Assembly (NCBI GenBank): GCA_019359035.1 | Contig: JAHHIC010000045.1 | Coordinates: forward strand, 25,360 to 89,359 | Length of the DNA: 64,000 nucleotides | Origin: Scytonematopsis contorta HA4267-MV1 | Lineage (GTDB): Bacteria; Cyanobacteriota; Cyanobacteriia; Cyanobacteriales; Nostocaceae | Direction: 5' to 3' | In this document: piece by piece, positions 25,707 through 33,231 of the stretch | Numbering within the stretch: the stretch's first letter is position 1 | Layout of the letters: every line of letters starts with the position of its first letter | Notes under the pieces: generated by a model | The model's database searches: none | What the model was told of the DNA's origin: nothing | What the model saw: the letters and a program-made list of their open reading frames with translations, nothing else | Translations under genes and position numbers: made by a program

Positions 25707-25734
25707 GTAGAGACGTTACATGTAACGTCTCTAG
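25707..25734. repeat. GTAGAGACG...CGTCTCTA palindrome
   Basis: The copy is almost identical to those at 2510 and 37,301 (arms GTAGAGACGTTACA and TGTAACGTCTCTAG). It lies in the 350-bp gap between the LysR gene and the membrane-protein gene, which has nothing else beyond operator site 9. Confidence 0.85.
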
Positions 25735-25818
25735 ATTTGTTTTATTTTTGATATGTAGGATACATTATCCCGTACGGTGGTATGTATAGTACAAAGACAT
25801 TTCTCCTTTCGGAATAAT

Positions 25819-26766
25819 TTACGATGCTAATTCAACTGGACAAGCAACAAGCATTTTTTCAAAAACAATGGACAGCTTACTCTGAAAACGCTGTCGATGC
25901 TTCAGTTTCAAAAAAGGTCGAACAATTTCCACCGGAGCATGGTGACAATTGCGATTATCAATAACTTTCACTGCTCGCAAAGTATATAACTGTAATTCCT
26001 TCTTCAACATCAGTTCGGAAATAGCTGCAGCTGCTACACCATCTTCGACAACCGCTTTCACCATTTCCCCACTGTTCAAGATGGATATCACATTTAGCTG
26101 CGACAAGTCGATACCCCAGTTTTCCAAAGCTTGTTCAAATCGTTGCTGTGTTCCCGAACCTCCTTCACGCATTACCCATCCAACGTTAGTCAGTTCTGTT
26201 AGAGGAACCACAGGATTTTCAAACCAAGGGTGAGATTTACCGACAACAATAAGTAATCTGTCGGTTCCCACAATTTCTTCTTCTAGACAAGTTTTGTACT
26301 GTTGACCGACTTCTCCTTCCACCAAACCTAAATCAAACAATCCCGATGCGGTTCCTGCACAAATTGTTTCTGCGTTAGCTATAGTACATTTAAAAGAAAT
26401 CTTGGGATATAAACGTTGAAATAGACTGATTTTCTTTGGTAACCAGTAGTTTCCAATGCTAAGACTAGCACCCAAAATTAGCTCACCTCGTTGCAAATCG
26501 TTTAATTCTCGCAATCCTCGTTCTGTCAGAGCAACTTTCTCCAAGATTTTTTGTGCTTCTTTTTCAAGTAACTTGCCAGCTTCAGTGATTTCAATATGAC
26601 GGCCAATTCGATGAAAGAGTTTTACAGCATACTCCGTTTCTAAACTTTGGATTGCCGCGCTTACTGCTGGTTGAGTAACATAAAGCGCTTCCGCAGCACG
26701 GGTAAAATGTAGATGTTCTGCAACTGCTAAAAAGATTCGTAACTGGTCTAGCGTCATTCCTGCCAT
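25819..26766 (-). CDS. LysR-family transcriptional regulator (CysB/RbcR-like length)
   Basis: The product is 315 residues. An N-terminal winged helix (MTLDQLRIFLAVAEHLHFTRAAEALYVTQPAVSAAIQSLETEYAVKLFHRIGRHIEITEAG) precedes the effector-binding domain, which starts near 90 (GELILGASLSIGNYWLPKKISLF) and includes GWVMREGGSGTQQRFEQAL and VVEDGVAAAAISELML. LysR proteins such as CysB and CysR control sulfur assimilation and use O-acetylserine-like effectors. The effector here is unknown. It is divergent from a CadD pair with a LysR-type palindrome (26982-26998) in between, so it probably controls those genes or itself. Confidence 0.92.
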   Translation of the reverse strand: MAGMTLDQLRIFLAVAEHLHFTRAAEALYVTQPAVSAAIQSLETEYAVKLFHRIGRHIEITEAGKLLEKEAQKILEKVALTERGLRELNDLQRGELILGASLSIGNYWLPKKISLFQRLYPKISFKCTIANAETICAGTASGLFDLGLVEGEVGQQYKTCLEEEIVGTDRLLIVVGKSHPWFENPVVPLTELTNVGWVMREGGSGTQQRFEQALENWGIDLSQLNVISILNSGEMVKAVVEDGVAAAAISELMLKKELQLYTLRAVKVIDNRNCHHAPVEIVRPFLKLKHRQRFQSKLSIVFEKMLVACPVELAS

Positions 26767-26981
26767 TCTATATGTTCCTAAAGATAGATGTATGCAACTG
26801 GTTAAATGCTGAATTTCTTACCATCAACTGTCACAAGCGGTTATTACTTAGGTTAATTTTCAAATGAAGTATTTTAAAGTACTGAATTATTGCTGATTTC
26901 ATGACAATTATTTTATTTTGACTAATTTTGCGATACCTGAGCTGTTTACAGAGCCTAGTAATCCTCCAAATTATTCAAAGT

Positions 26982-26998
26982 GATACCTCCAAGGTATC
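26982..26998. promoter_or_regulatory. LysR-type box candidate
   Basis: GATACC-TCCAA-GGTATC is a perfect 17-bp interrupted palindrome containing ATAC-N7-GTAT, the classic LysR-regulator form. It lies between the divergent LysR and CadD genes. It differs from the 26-bp dyad, so two regulators probably act in this region. Confidence 0.5.
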
Positions 26999-27113
26999 AG
27001 ATGTAAGTTCGATAACTACTATTTATTAATTTAAGAAGAAAGAATATTTGCTGTAAATATTTTTCGGGGATAAATTTAAGTCATCCTTCCAACTGCAATG
27101 GTTGACGGTTGAG

Positions 27114-27206
27114 GCTCAACAGTCACCAGTCACCAGTCACCAGTCAACAGTCAACAGTCACCAGTCACCAGTCAACAGTCAACGGTCAACGGTCAACAGT
27201 CAACAG
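27114..27206. repeat. Heptameric short tandem repeat (CAGTCAC/CAGTCAA/CGGTCAA)
   Basis: About thirteen near-perfect 7-bp units, variants of CAGTCAC and CAGTCAA, lie directly before the CadD start. Such STRR sequences are common in heterocystous cyanobacteria. They can be read in frame with the CadD gene as a Ser/Val/Asn/Gln-rich peptide, but translation is unlikely. Confidence 0.9.
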
Positions 27207-27218
27207 CCAATACCCAAC

Positions 27219-27920
27219 ATGGATGAACTAATCACAGCAATACCTACAGGAATTTCTGCATTTGCCGCAACTAACCTAGATGATTTAGTGATTTTGACTT
27301 TGTTTTTCTCACGAATCAATACTTCCTTCCGTCCTTGGCATATTGTTGTCGGTCAATATTTAGGATTCAGTCTTTTGGTTATTGCCAGCCTATCAGGTTT
27401 CTTTGGTAGTATGATATTGCCAAAACACTGGATTGGATTAATGGGGCTGATTCCTATCGCAATCGGTTTCAGCCATTGGCTAAATCCAGAAAGTGACTCT
27501 TCTGAAGATAGTAATGAAGAAACACAAAAGCCTCCTGACTCTGTTTTTAGCAGCTTATTGTCTCCACAAATTTATAGTGTTGCAGCGATTACGGTTGTAA
27601 ATGGTAGCGATAACGTCAGTATATACGTACCATTGTTTGCTAGTACTGATTTAGTCAAACTTTTGATAATTTTGGGTACTTTCTTTTCACTGGTTGGAGT
27701 CTGGTGCTATGCAAGTTACAAATTAATGAGCCAAAGTACGATTGCGGATATTCTAACTCGCTATGGTAGTAGTTTAGTCCCTTTTGTTTTGGTTGGATTA
27801 GGAGTTTTTATTATCTTACAAAGTCACGCTTTGAATCCATTAGCTTTAGGTGCATGTTGCTTATGCTTGATAGGAATAGTCAAAAAATATAAACCATCGG
27901 TAGAAGTAGAAGAAAATTAG
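27219..27920 (+). CDS. CadD-family cation/cadmium resistance transporter, copy 3
   Basis: The product is 233 residues starting at the ATG after the heptameric repeats (MDELITAIPTGISAFAATNLDDLVILTLFFSRIN). Family marks are IVVGQYLGFSLLVIASLSGFFG, WIGLMGLIPIAIGFSHWL and ITVVNGSDNVSIYVPLFAST. An in-frame start further upstream would translate the repeats and is not preferred. It is closest to copy 2 (MDDFISAISTGFFAFAATNLDD). Its GGDN motif is altered to GSDN. It is followed 37 bp later by copy 4, and the pair is divergent from the LysR gene. Confidence 0.85.
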   Translation: MDELITAIPTGISAFAATNLDDLVILTLFFSRINTSFRPWHIVVGQYLGFSLLVIASLSGFFGSMILPKHWIGLMGLIPIAIGFSHWLNPESDSSEDSNEETQKPPDSVFSSLLSPQIYSVAAITVVNGSDNVSIYVPLFASTDLVKLLIILGTFFSLVGVWCYASYKLMSQSTIADILTRYGSSLVPFVLVGLGVFIILQSHALNPLALGACCLCLIGIVKKYKPSVEVEEN

Positions 27921-27957
27921 TGTAAGGTACAAAAAATGTCAACTAACAAAACAAATT

Positions 27958-28617
27958 ATGTATAGACTAGTTGAAATCATAATTACAGGTATTGCATCCT
28001 TTGCTGCTACCAATCTAGATGACATTATTGTCCTAACAGTTTTCTTCGCACAAGTAAATTCTAGCTTTCGCCCAAAACACATAATTTTCGGGCAATATCT
28101 TGGATTTATTGCCATTATAATTATGAGTTTACCAGGATTTTTAGGAGGATTAGTTTTAGACAAAAAGTGGATTGGAATATTAGGCTTTTTGCCAATTATT
28201 ATAGGTATTAGCAAACTGCTTAATCGAAAAGCTGATGAAACAGAAGTTCAAACAGTAGTAGAAGAAATAAACTCATCACATCCCGGTGCATCTTTTATGT
28301 CAATATTTAATAGTGTTATTTCACCACAAACTTATAAAGTCGCAGCAGTAACTTTCGCTAACGGTGGAGATAATATTGGAATTTATGTTCCCTTATTCGC
28401 TAGTAGTAATTTAACAAAACTAGGAATAATTTTAAGTATTTTCATGGTGATGATTGCTGTTTGGTGTTGTATAGCTTATCAATTGACTCGCAATCCTGTG
28501 GTTGCAAATATTTTAACTAATCGCGGAGATGCTATTGTTCCTTTCGTATTAATAGCTTTAGGCATTTATATATTGATTGATAGCGAGACATATTTATTAC
28601 TAACACCATCTAAATAA
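27958..28617 (+). CDS. CadD-family cation/cadmium resistance transporter, copy 4
   Basis: The product is 219 residues with GIASFAATNLDDIIVLTVFFAQVN, IIFGQYLGFIAIIIMSLPGFLGG, WIGILGFLPIIIGISKLLNRK and VTFANGGDNIGIYVPLFASS. The family topology of five to six TM helices is kept. It shares features with both copy 1 (GFLPIxIG) and copies 2 and 3 (TNLDD). A tandem of two different CadD proteins might form a heteromer, but that is speculation. Confidence 0.85.
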   Translation: MYRLVEIIITGIASFAATNLDDIIVLTVFFAQVNSSFRPKHIIFGQYLGFIAIIIMSLPGFLGGLVLDKKWIGILGFLPIIIGISKLLNRKADETEVQTVVEEINSSHPGASFMSIFNSVISPQTYKVAAVTFANGGDNIGIYVPLFASSNLTKLGIILSIFMVMIAVWCCIAYQLTRNPVVANILTNRGDAIVPFVLIALGIYILIDSETYLLLTPSK

Positions 28618-28682
28618 GTAAATTATAGAAATTTATAAAGCGTGATAAAAGTATAAGGAGGAAAAAAGTTAAATTCACGTAG

Positions 28683-28751
28683 GATGGGTTAGGCGCATTT
28701 GTAGCACTTAAATGGAGACTCTTTAAGTCATATGAAGCGCCGTAACCCATC
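28683..28751. repeat. 69-bp MITE-like inverted repeat
   Basis: Arms GATGGGTTAGGCGC and GCGCCGTAACCCATC bound a short non-coding element with an inner CTTAAA/TTTAAG stem, just upstream of the exported-protein gene. Confidence 0.75.
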
Positions 28752-28793
28752 ACCTTTGAGCAAAGAACACTGACAGGATTAAGGAGAAATCGA

Positions 28794-29462
28794 ATGAAAT
28801 TATTTAGTTACTTTCTACTGCTTTTAGTAGTTTTATTGAATTTGGTGTTTGCTCAACCATCTTGGGCAGACGCACCAAAAATTACGAAAAGTCCAGAATA
28901 TAAAGAACTAACAAAATCACTGGATGTATTAACAAGCAAATTGGAAGCAGCAAAATCAGGAGAGCCACTACCAAGTGACTTAACTATTAAAGACTTGCAA
29001 AAGAAAGTTGATGAATTGTCCTTTGAAAAATATGCTTTAGAAAGAGGACTAAGCTGGGGTCAATGTACAAACGAGACAGGTAAAACCATAGCTGTTTACG
29101 GACCAAAATCTAAAAAAGATAAGTCTGAATCCTCATACGACAACGCACTTTATTTTTTAGGAAATGGTCAGACAACACCTACGGAATGGGATTGCCAAGG
29201 TATTTATCTTCCTAGCGATACAAAAATAGCGAATTTAAACACCGACCCTAACCAAAACTTAGATGGTGCTATAGCCATCAAAATACTAAAAGGAACCCAA
29301 TTAGTAGCCAAAAGCAATCCAGACACAGGTGTATTAGAATTAAATACTAACCCCAGTAAAATTTTCCAAGCAGGAGATGTAAAATGGTATATCCCAAATG
29401 TACCAGCAGCAAGCATCGCTTCAAGAGTGCCAAACGTTCCCCAAGGTGAAGAATCAGATTAA
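28794..29462 (+). CDS. Exported protein of unknown family, copy 2
   Basis: The product is 222 residues with a signal peptide (MKLFSYFLLLLVVLLNLVFAQPSWA, cleavage after SWA). It is homologous over its length to the protein at 21,505-22,119: KSPEYKELTKSLD, SWGQCTNETGKTIAVYGPKS, LYFLGNGQTTPTEWDCQGIYLPSDTKI, AIAIKILKGTQLVAKSNPDTGVLELN and WYIPNVPAASIASRVPN. Both Cys residues are conserved. GGATTAAGGAGAAAT gives a good ribosome-binding site. It lies between the CadD pair and a TauE/SafE-DUF1634 pair, so the neighbourhood of copy 1 is repeated here. Confidence 0.8.
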   Translation: MKLFSYFLLLLVVLLNLVFAQPSWADAPKITKSPEYKELTKSLDVLTSKLEAAKSGEPLPSDLTIKDLQKKVDELSFEKYALERGLSWGQCTNETGKTIAVYGPKSKKDKSESSYDNALYFLGNGQTTPTEWDCQGIYLPSDTKIANLNTDPNQNLDGAIAIKILKGTQLVAKSNPDTGVLELNTNPSKIFQAGDVKWYIPNVPAASIASRVPNVPQGEESD

Positions 29463-29469
29463 TTATTAT

Positions 29470-29546
29470 GTAGAGACGCGATTTATCGCGTCTTGGTCTG
29501 GGATTGAGACGCGATAAACGGAGACGTGATAAATCGCGTTTCTACA
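29470..29546. repeat. Compound palindrome of the GAGACGCGATTTATCGCGTCT type
   Basis: Two or three overlapping inverted units (GAGACGCGATT, AATCGCGTTTCT and relatives) lie between the exported-protein and TauE/SafE genes. An artificial N-terminal extension of the TauE/SafE reading frame runs through it. Confidence 0.8.
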
Positions 29547-29572
29547 TAAAATTTATAAAGAGGTATAGTAAT

Positions 29573-30406
29573 GTGAATATTTTAGAATTTTCTTTACTAG
29601 TTTGGGTCGGTTCATTTACAGCAGGATTAATAGGAGCATTAACTGGTTTAGGTGGTGGAGTCGTAATCGTTCCTCTACTAACTTCAGTCTTTGGTGTTGA
29701 TATCCGCTATGCTGTCGGAGCCTCATTAGTATCAGTAATTGCGACATCTTTAGGTGCAGCATCTACATATATAAAACAAGGCTACACCAATTTACGGTTA
29801 GGGATGTTTTTAGAAGTAGCCACAGTCGTTGGAGCCATAGTTGGAGCTTTAGTTGCCACAAAAGTTTCAGTTAAAGCATTAACTATAATATTAGCAATAG
29901 TCTTACTATACTCAGCATACCTCTCACAGCAGCCTAAATTAGAAGAGCCAGAAAATGAGTCAGAAGATAATTTAGCAAGTTACTTGCAACTTGGTGGTGC
30001 ATATCCTACTCCCTCAGGATTAATACCTTATCAAGTTCACTCTGTTCCCGGTGGTTTTCTTGTCATGTTTATCGCTGGTATAACTTCTGGTTTACTAGGA
30101 ATTGGTTCGGGAGCATTTAAAGTTTTGGCAATGGATAATGTGATGCGAATCCCTTTCAAAGTTTCCACAACTACCAGTAATTTTATGATTGGTGTAACGG
30201 GTGCAGCATCAGCAGGAGTTTATTTAGCCAGAGGATATATTGACCCAGGTTTATCAATGCCTGTAATGTTAGGAGTATTACCCGGAGCTTTTTTAGGAGC
30301 AAGAATTTTAGTGGGAGCAAAAACTCAAGTTCTAAGACTTATTTTCGGCTTTGTTCTAGTAGCTATGGCACTAAAAATGGTATACAACAGCGTAATAGGG
30401 GTGTAA
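29573..30406 (+). CDS. TauE/SafE family sulfite/anion exporter, copy 3
   Basis: The product is 277 residues from the GTG at 29573, with AAAGAGG upstream. Translation from an earlier start would pass through the dispersed palindrome and is unlikely. Marks are GALTGLGGGVVIVPLLTSVFGVDIRYAVGASLVSVIATSLGAASTYI and GITSGLLGIGSGAFKVLAMDNVMRIPFKVSTTTSNFMIGVTGAASAGVYL. It resembles DUF1634-linked exporters, and the DUF1634 gene starts 4 bp downstream, which is the usual operon order. Sulfite, thiosulfate or a related anion is the likely substrate, by family only. Confidence 0.88.
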   Translation: MNILEFSLLVWVGSFTAGLIGALTGLGGGVVIVPLLTSVFGVDIRYAVGASLVSVIATSLGAASTYIKQGYTNLRLGMFLEVATVVGAIVGALVATKVSVKALTIILAIVLLYSAYLSQQPKLEEPENESEDNLASYLQLGGAYPTPSGLIPYQVHSVPGGFLVMFIAGITSGLLGIGSGAFKVLAMDNVMRIPFKVSTTTSNFMIGVTGAASAGVYLARGYIDPGLSMPVMLGVLPGAFLGARILVGAKTQVLRLIFGFVLVAMALKMVYNSVIGV

Positions 30407-30409
30407 TAA

Positions 30410-30928
30410 ATGGATAACTTTGATTCTTTGTGGCGCTCACTTTCATTAACATCTTATAAAAGTGAAGCAGCTGTATTACCTTTACAACCAGAAGAAGCAG
30501 ATAGTGATGTAGAAGCATTAAAACAGCGAGCTAACTATATTGACGGGAAGCTTGAGAATATTACAAAAAATGAAGCTGAACAACAATTGGAATTTTTGCT
30601 CAGTAACTTACTCAAATACGGAGTTTTAATTGCTAGTGCAGTAGTCTTGTTTGGTGGAATATTATATTTAGTTCGTCATGGAGACGAGCCTGTAAGATAT
30701 CGCATTTTTAGGGGAGAACCATCTAGTTTTTGTCATGTCTTGGGTATCCTAAAAGCTGTTAAGTCTGGTAGTAGTCGTGGTATTATTCTTGCAGGGTTAG
30801 TCTTACTCGTTGCGACCCCAGTATTGCGCGTAATTATTTCTTTTTTCGCTTTTTTACGAGCGAGAGATTTTAGTTATGTTGCAGTTACTTTATTAGTCCT
30901 CACTTGCCTGATTTATAGTCTGTTTTAA
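30410..30928 (+). CDS. DUF1634 membrane protein, copy 2
   Basis: The product is 172 residues starting 4 bp after the TauE/SafE stop, so coupled translation is expected. A polar N-terminus of about 60 residues is followed by LEFLLSNLLKYGVLIASAVVLFGGILYLVRHG, a soluble loop, and AGLVLLVATPVLRVIISFFAFLRARDFSYVAVTLLVLTCLIYSLF. This matches the DUF1634 protein at 22,573-23,112. Its role as an accessory subunit of the exporter is inferred from conserved linkage. Confidence 0.88.
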   Translation: MDNFDSLWRSLSLTSYKSEAAVLPLQPEEADSDVEALKQRANYIDGKLENITKNEAEQQLEFLLSNLLKYGVLIASAVVLFGGILYLVRHGDEPVRYRIFRGEPSSFCHVLGILKAVKSGSSRGIILAGLVLLVATPVLRVIISFFAFLRARDFSYVAVTLLVLTCLIYSLF

Positions 30929-30977
30929 GATAACTGTTTGGCATATCAATTAAATGATTAATAATTTATAAATCAAA

Positions 30978-31084
30978 AGGTTCGTAGTAGCGCTTTAGCG
31001 TATCTTCATAAAACTGAAGTAAGAATTAGGGCTAAAGTGCAACTATAAATCTAATTACAAGCGCTAAAGCGCAACTACGAACCT
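30978..31084. repeat. 107-bp MITE-like inverted repeat
   Basis: Arms AGGTTCGTAGT-(N)-GCGCTTTAGCG and CGCTAAAGCGC-(N)-ACTACGAACCT bound a non-coding element between the DUF1634 gene and the convergent small membrane-protein gene. It probably also works as a terminator. Confidence 0.85.
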
Positions 31085-31119
31085 AATTACCAGTCTTTAA
31101 CCGAACTTGATATCATTCA

Positions 31120-31377
31120 CTACTGATTAATGATGTTCTTTGCTTCTGAGATAAAGCTTTGCAGAAAATTGCTTAATACTTGAGGTAGCTCACTAGGAAA
31201 TATTCCTTGTGTAGATGATAAGCTTAAACTTATAACCCCAAGAATAAGAGCTAGCATCCTTCCAAAACAGCCTGGATTAATTTCCAGGAATAAAAGTTTT
31301 GCTTGTCCGATAACTGCAATTGCTAGTAAAACAATTCCTGATATAAAATAGAAACTATTCACAGTTAAATCCGTCAT
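31120..31377 (-). CDS. Small two-span membrane protein, unknown
   Basis: The product is 85 residues with two hydrophobic segments (FYFISGIVLLAIAVIGQAKLLFL and FGRMLALILGVISLSL) and an amphipathic C-terminal tail. I do not recognise the family. It is divergent from the PAP2 phosphatase gene with 39 bp between starts, so the promoters must overlap. Confidence 0.55.
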   Translation of the reverse strand: MTDLTVNSFYFISGIVLLAIAVIGQAKLLFLEINPGCFGRMLALILGVISLSLSSTQGIFPSELPQVLSNFLQSFISEAKNIINQ

Positions 31378-31416
31378 TTTTTTTTCAACAATTCATTAAT
31401 TTGATGATAGCTAATT

Positions 31417-32190
31417 ATGAAAGTAGAAAACAATAATTTAGAAAAAACTGAGAGCCAAAAGTTCAAATTAGAAATCGGTTTCAGCTTTATTAAGCAAACA
31501 CTGGTTAATAATTGGCGTTCTCTGCTGTTAATTTTAATAGGAGTATATTTACCCTTACAACTTTTTGAGATATTAGCTGTAAAAGTATGGGACAATGGAA
31601 CTGGTTTTCCCTGGGATGTGCCAATTTTGTTAGCAATTCACCAAACAGCCCAGCCGCAATTAGATACTTTAGCAGTTATACTGACAAATATAGGTTCACC
31701 TAAAGTAGCATTACCAGTTTCTAGCATAATTGGACTAGTATTGTTACTAAAGAAACAGTGGCGACTTTCCGCTTATTTATTTATCACCGCTACCGGAAGC
31801 ACCATAATTAATATTTTCGCTAAAGGATTTATGCATCGAATTCGTCCACATTTGTGGGAGTCAGCAATGCATAAGTCTAGCTATGCATTTCCTAGCGGTC
31901 ATGCGATGACGAGTATGACAACTATTGCTATTTTATTAGTCTTGGCTTGGAAGACACCTTGGCGTTTACCTGTTTTGATTCTTGGTAGCTTGTTTATATT
32001 AACAATAGGTTGGACACGGTTATATTTGGGAGTTCATTTTCCCAGTGATATCTTAGCTGGATGGATGGTTGCTTTTGCTTGGGCAATTGGTGTTTATATT
32101 GTGGTCAATCCCAACCGAAAGAACCCCACCCCCAACCCCCTCCCCGCGCGCGGGGAGGGGGCTACGAATGTGGAGATTAAACATGTTTAG
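31417..32190 (+). CDS. PAP2-family membrane phosphatase
   Basis: The product is 257 residues with about six TM helices and all three phosphatase motifs: KGFMHRIRP, then PSGHAM with the catalytic His, then TRLYLGVHFPSDILAG with His and Asp. Such enzymes dephosphorylate phosphatidate, undecaprenyl pyrophosphate or related lipids. The last roughly 23 residues (from NRKNPTPNPLPARGEG) are encoded by the GC-rich inverted repeat at 32,118-32,295, so the original C-terminus has been replaced or extended by repeat sequence. It lies between the duplicated sulfur/metal module parts. Confidence 0.88.
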   Translation: MKVENNNLEKTESQKFKLEIGFSFIKQTLVNNWRSLLLILIGVYLPLQLFEILAVKVWDNGTGFPWDVPILLAIHQTAQPQLDTLAVILTNIGSPKVALPVSSIIGLVLLLKKQWRLSAYLFITATGSTIINIFAKGFMHRIRPHLWESAMHKSSYAFPSGHAMTSMTTIAILLVLAWKTPWRLPVLILGSLFILTIGWTRLYLGVHFPSDILAGWMVAFAWAIGVYIVVNPNRKNPTPNPLPARGEGATNVEIKHV

Positions 32191-32295
32191 TCTCTATTAT
32201 TTTTAATTTTGGATTTTGGATTTTGGATTTTGAATCCTACATCGCATCGTAGCCCCCTCCCCGCAAGCGGGGAGGGGGTTGGGGGTGGGGTTCTT
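32118..32295. repeat. 178-bp GC-rich inverted repeat
   Basis: The outer 23-bp arms (AAAGAACCCCACCCCCAACC onward and its complement ending GGTTCTTT) are perfect, each holding a small CCCCGC/GCGGGG hairpin. Related sequence occurs near 34,545. It overlaps the 3' end of the PAP2 gene and separates it from the convergent band-7 gene, so it may terminate both. Confidence 0.85.
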
Positions 32296-32348
32296 TAGGT
32301 TGGGGGTGGGGTTTTCTGGGGTTGGGGTGGGGTTTTCTGGGTTTTAGT

Positions 32349-33137
32349 TCAAAACTTACTCACATCAAACTTCAGCGTACCCTCAGTCACAATTTTAGGT
32401 AACGTCCCATCCCATTTTTCTATAGCTCGTTTTCGCAAAATATCTGCTGTCAAAGTTTCTCGAATTAATCTTTGTGCTTCCGTTTCCCCTTTAGCTAAAT
32501 TAACTTTAGCTTCCGCTTCTTTTACAGCCTTCAGTGCAATAAACTCCGCTCTTTTCGCTTCCTGTTCAGCAATTTGCTTAGCCTCTACTGCATCACTAAA
32601 TCGCTCGGAAAAGTGAACATGAACTAAAGATATATCATCCACCGCAACATGATAATTAACCAGTCGCGTAATTAATAAATTATCCACTCCAACTTTCACC
32701 TCACCACGCTTCGTAATAATTTCTTCCGCAGTATATTTAGCCATCACAGCTTTAAGAACTTCTTCTACTGCAGGACTGATAATTTTATCCACCACTTCTT
32801 TCTCATCACCAATTTGTCGAAAAATAATGTTTGCTTCCTCAGGAACAATATGCCAGTTGAGAGCAACATCAGTATAAACTTCTTGCAAATCTTTGGAAGA
32901 TGCTTCCGCAGAAATTTCCTGCTTTTGCACACGCATACTTAACTTTTTGACTGTATTCACTAGAGGAATAATTAAATGTATTCCTTCCTCCAATATTTTT
33001 TCTTCGACTCTACCGAATTGCATTAATACACCTTTTTCACCAGCCCCAACAATCACAAAAGGCCAAAAAATGATAGTTATTAATACAATACTTAAAACAA
33101 ACTTAATTAATTTATTACGCGCTTTTTTATCTTTCAT
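32349..33137 (-). CDS. SPFH/band-7 (prohibitin/HflC-like) membrane protein, copy 2
   Basis: The product is 262 residues: one N-terminal TM (FVLSIVLITIIFWPFVIV), then the band-7 domain (GAGEKGVLMQFGRVEEKILEEGIHLIIPLVNTVKKLSMRVQKQEISAEASSKDLQEVYTDVALNWHI) and the coiled-coil-like AKQIAEQEAKRAEFIALKAVKEAEAKVNLAKGE. It closely follows copy 1 (19,583-20,530) but has shorter N- and C-terminal tails. It starts 95 bp after the end of sbp on the same strand. Confidence 0.9.
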   Translation of the reverse strand: MKDKKARNKLIKFVLSIVLITIIFWPFVIVGAGEKGVLMQFGRVEEKILEEGIHLIIPLVNTVKKLSMRVQKQEISAEASSKDLQEVYTDVALNWHIVPEEANIIFRQIGDEKEVVDKIISPAVEEVLKAVMAKYTAEEIITKRGEVKVGVDNLLITRLVNYHVAVDDISLVHVHFSERFSDAVEAKQIAEQEAKRAEFIALKAVKEAEAKVNLAKGETEAQRLIRETLTADILRKRAIEKWDGTLPKIVTEGTLKFDVSKF

Positions 33138-33231
33138 AGCAAAAGAAAAGAGACCAAGGAAACTTTTTTCCCCAGTCTCATTTTTACCTTATCGGGAACA
33201 CTCTGAAAATATTCTTTATGGAGATATTTTT

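Noticed and set aside
27102..27218. N-terminal Ser/Gln/Asn-rich extension of CadD copy 3
   Set aside because: It is encoded by heptameric DNA repeats. The downstream ATG aligns with the starts of the other copies.
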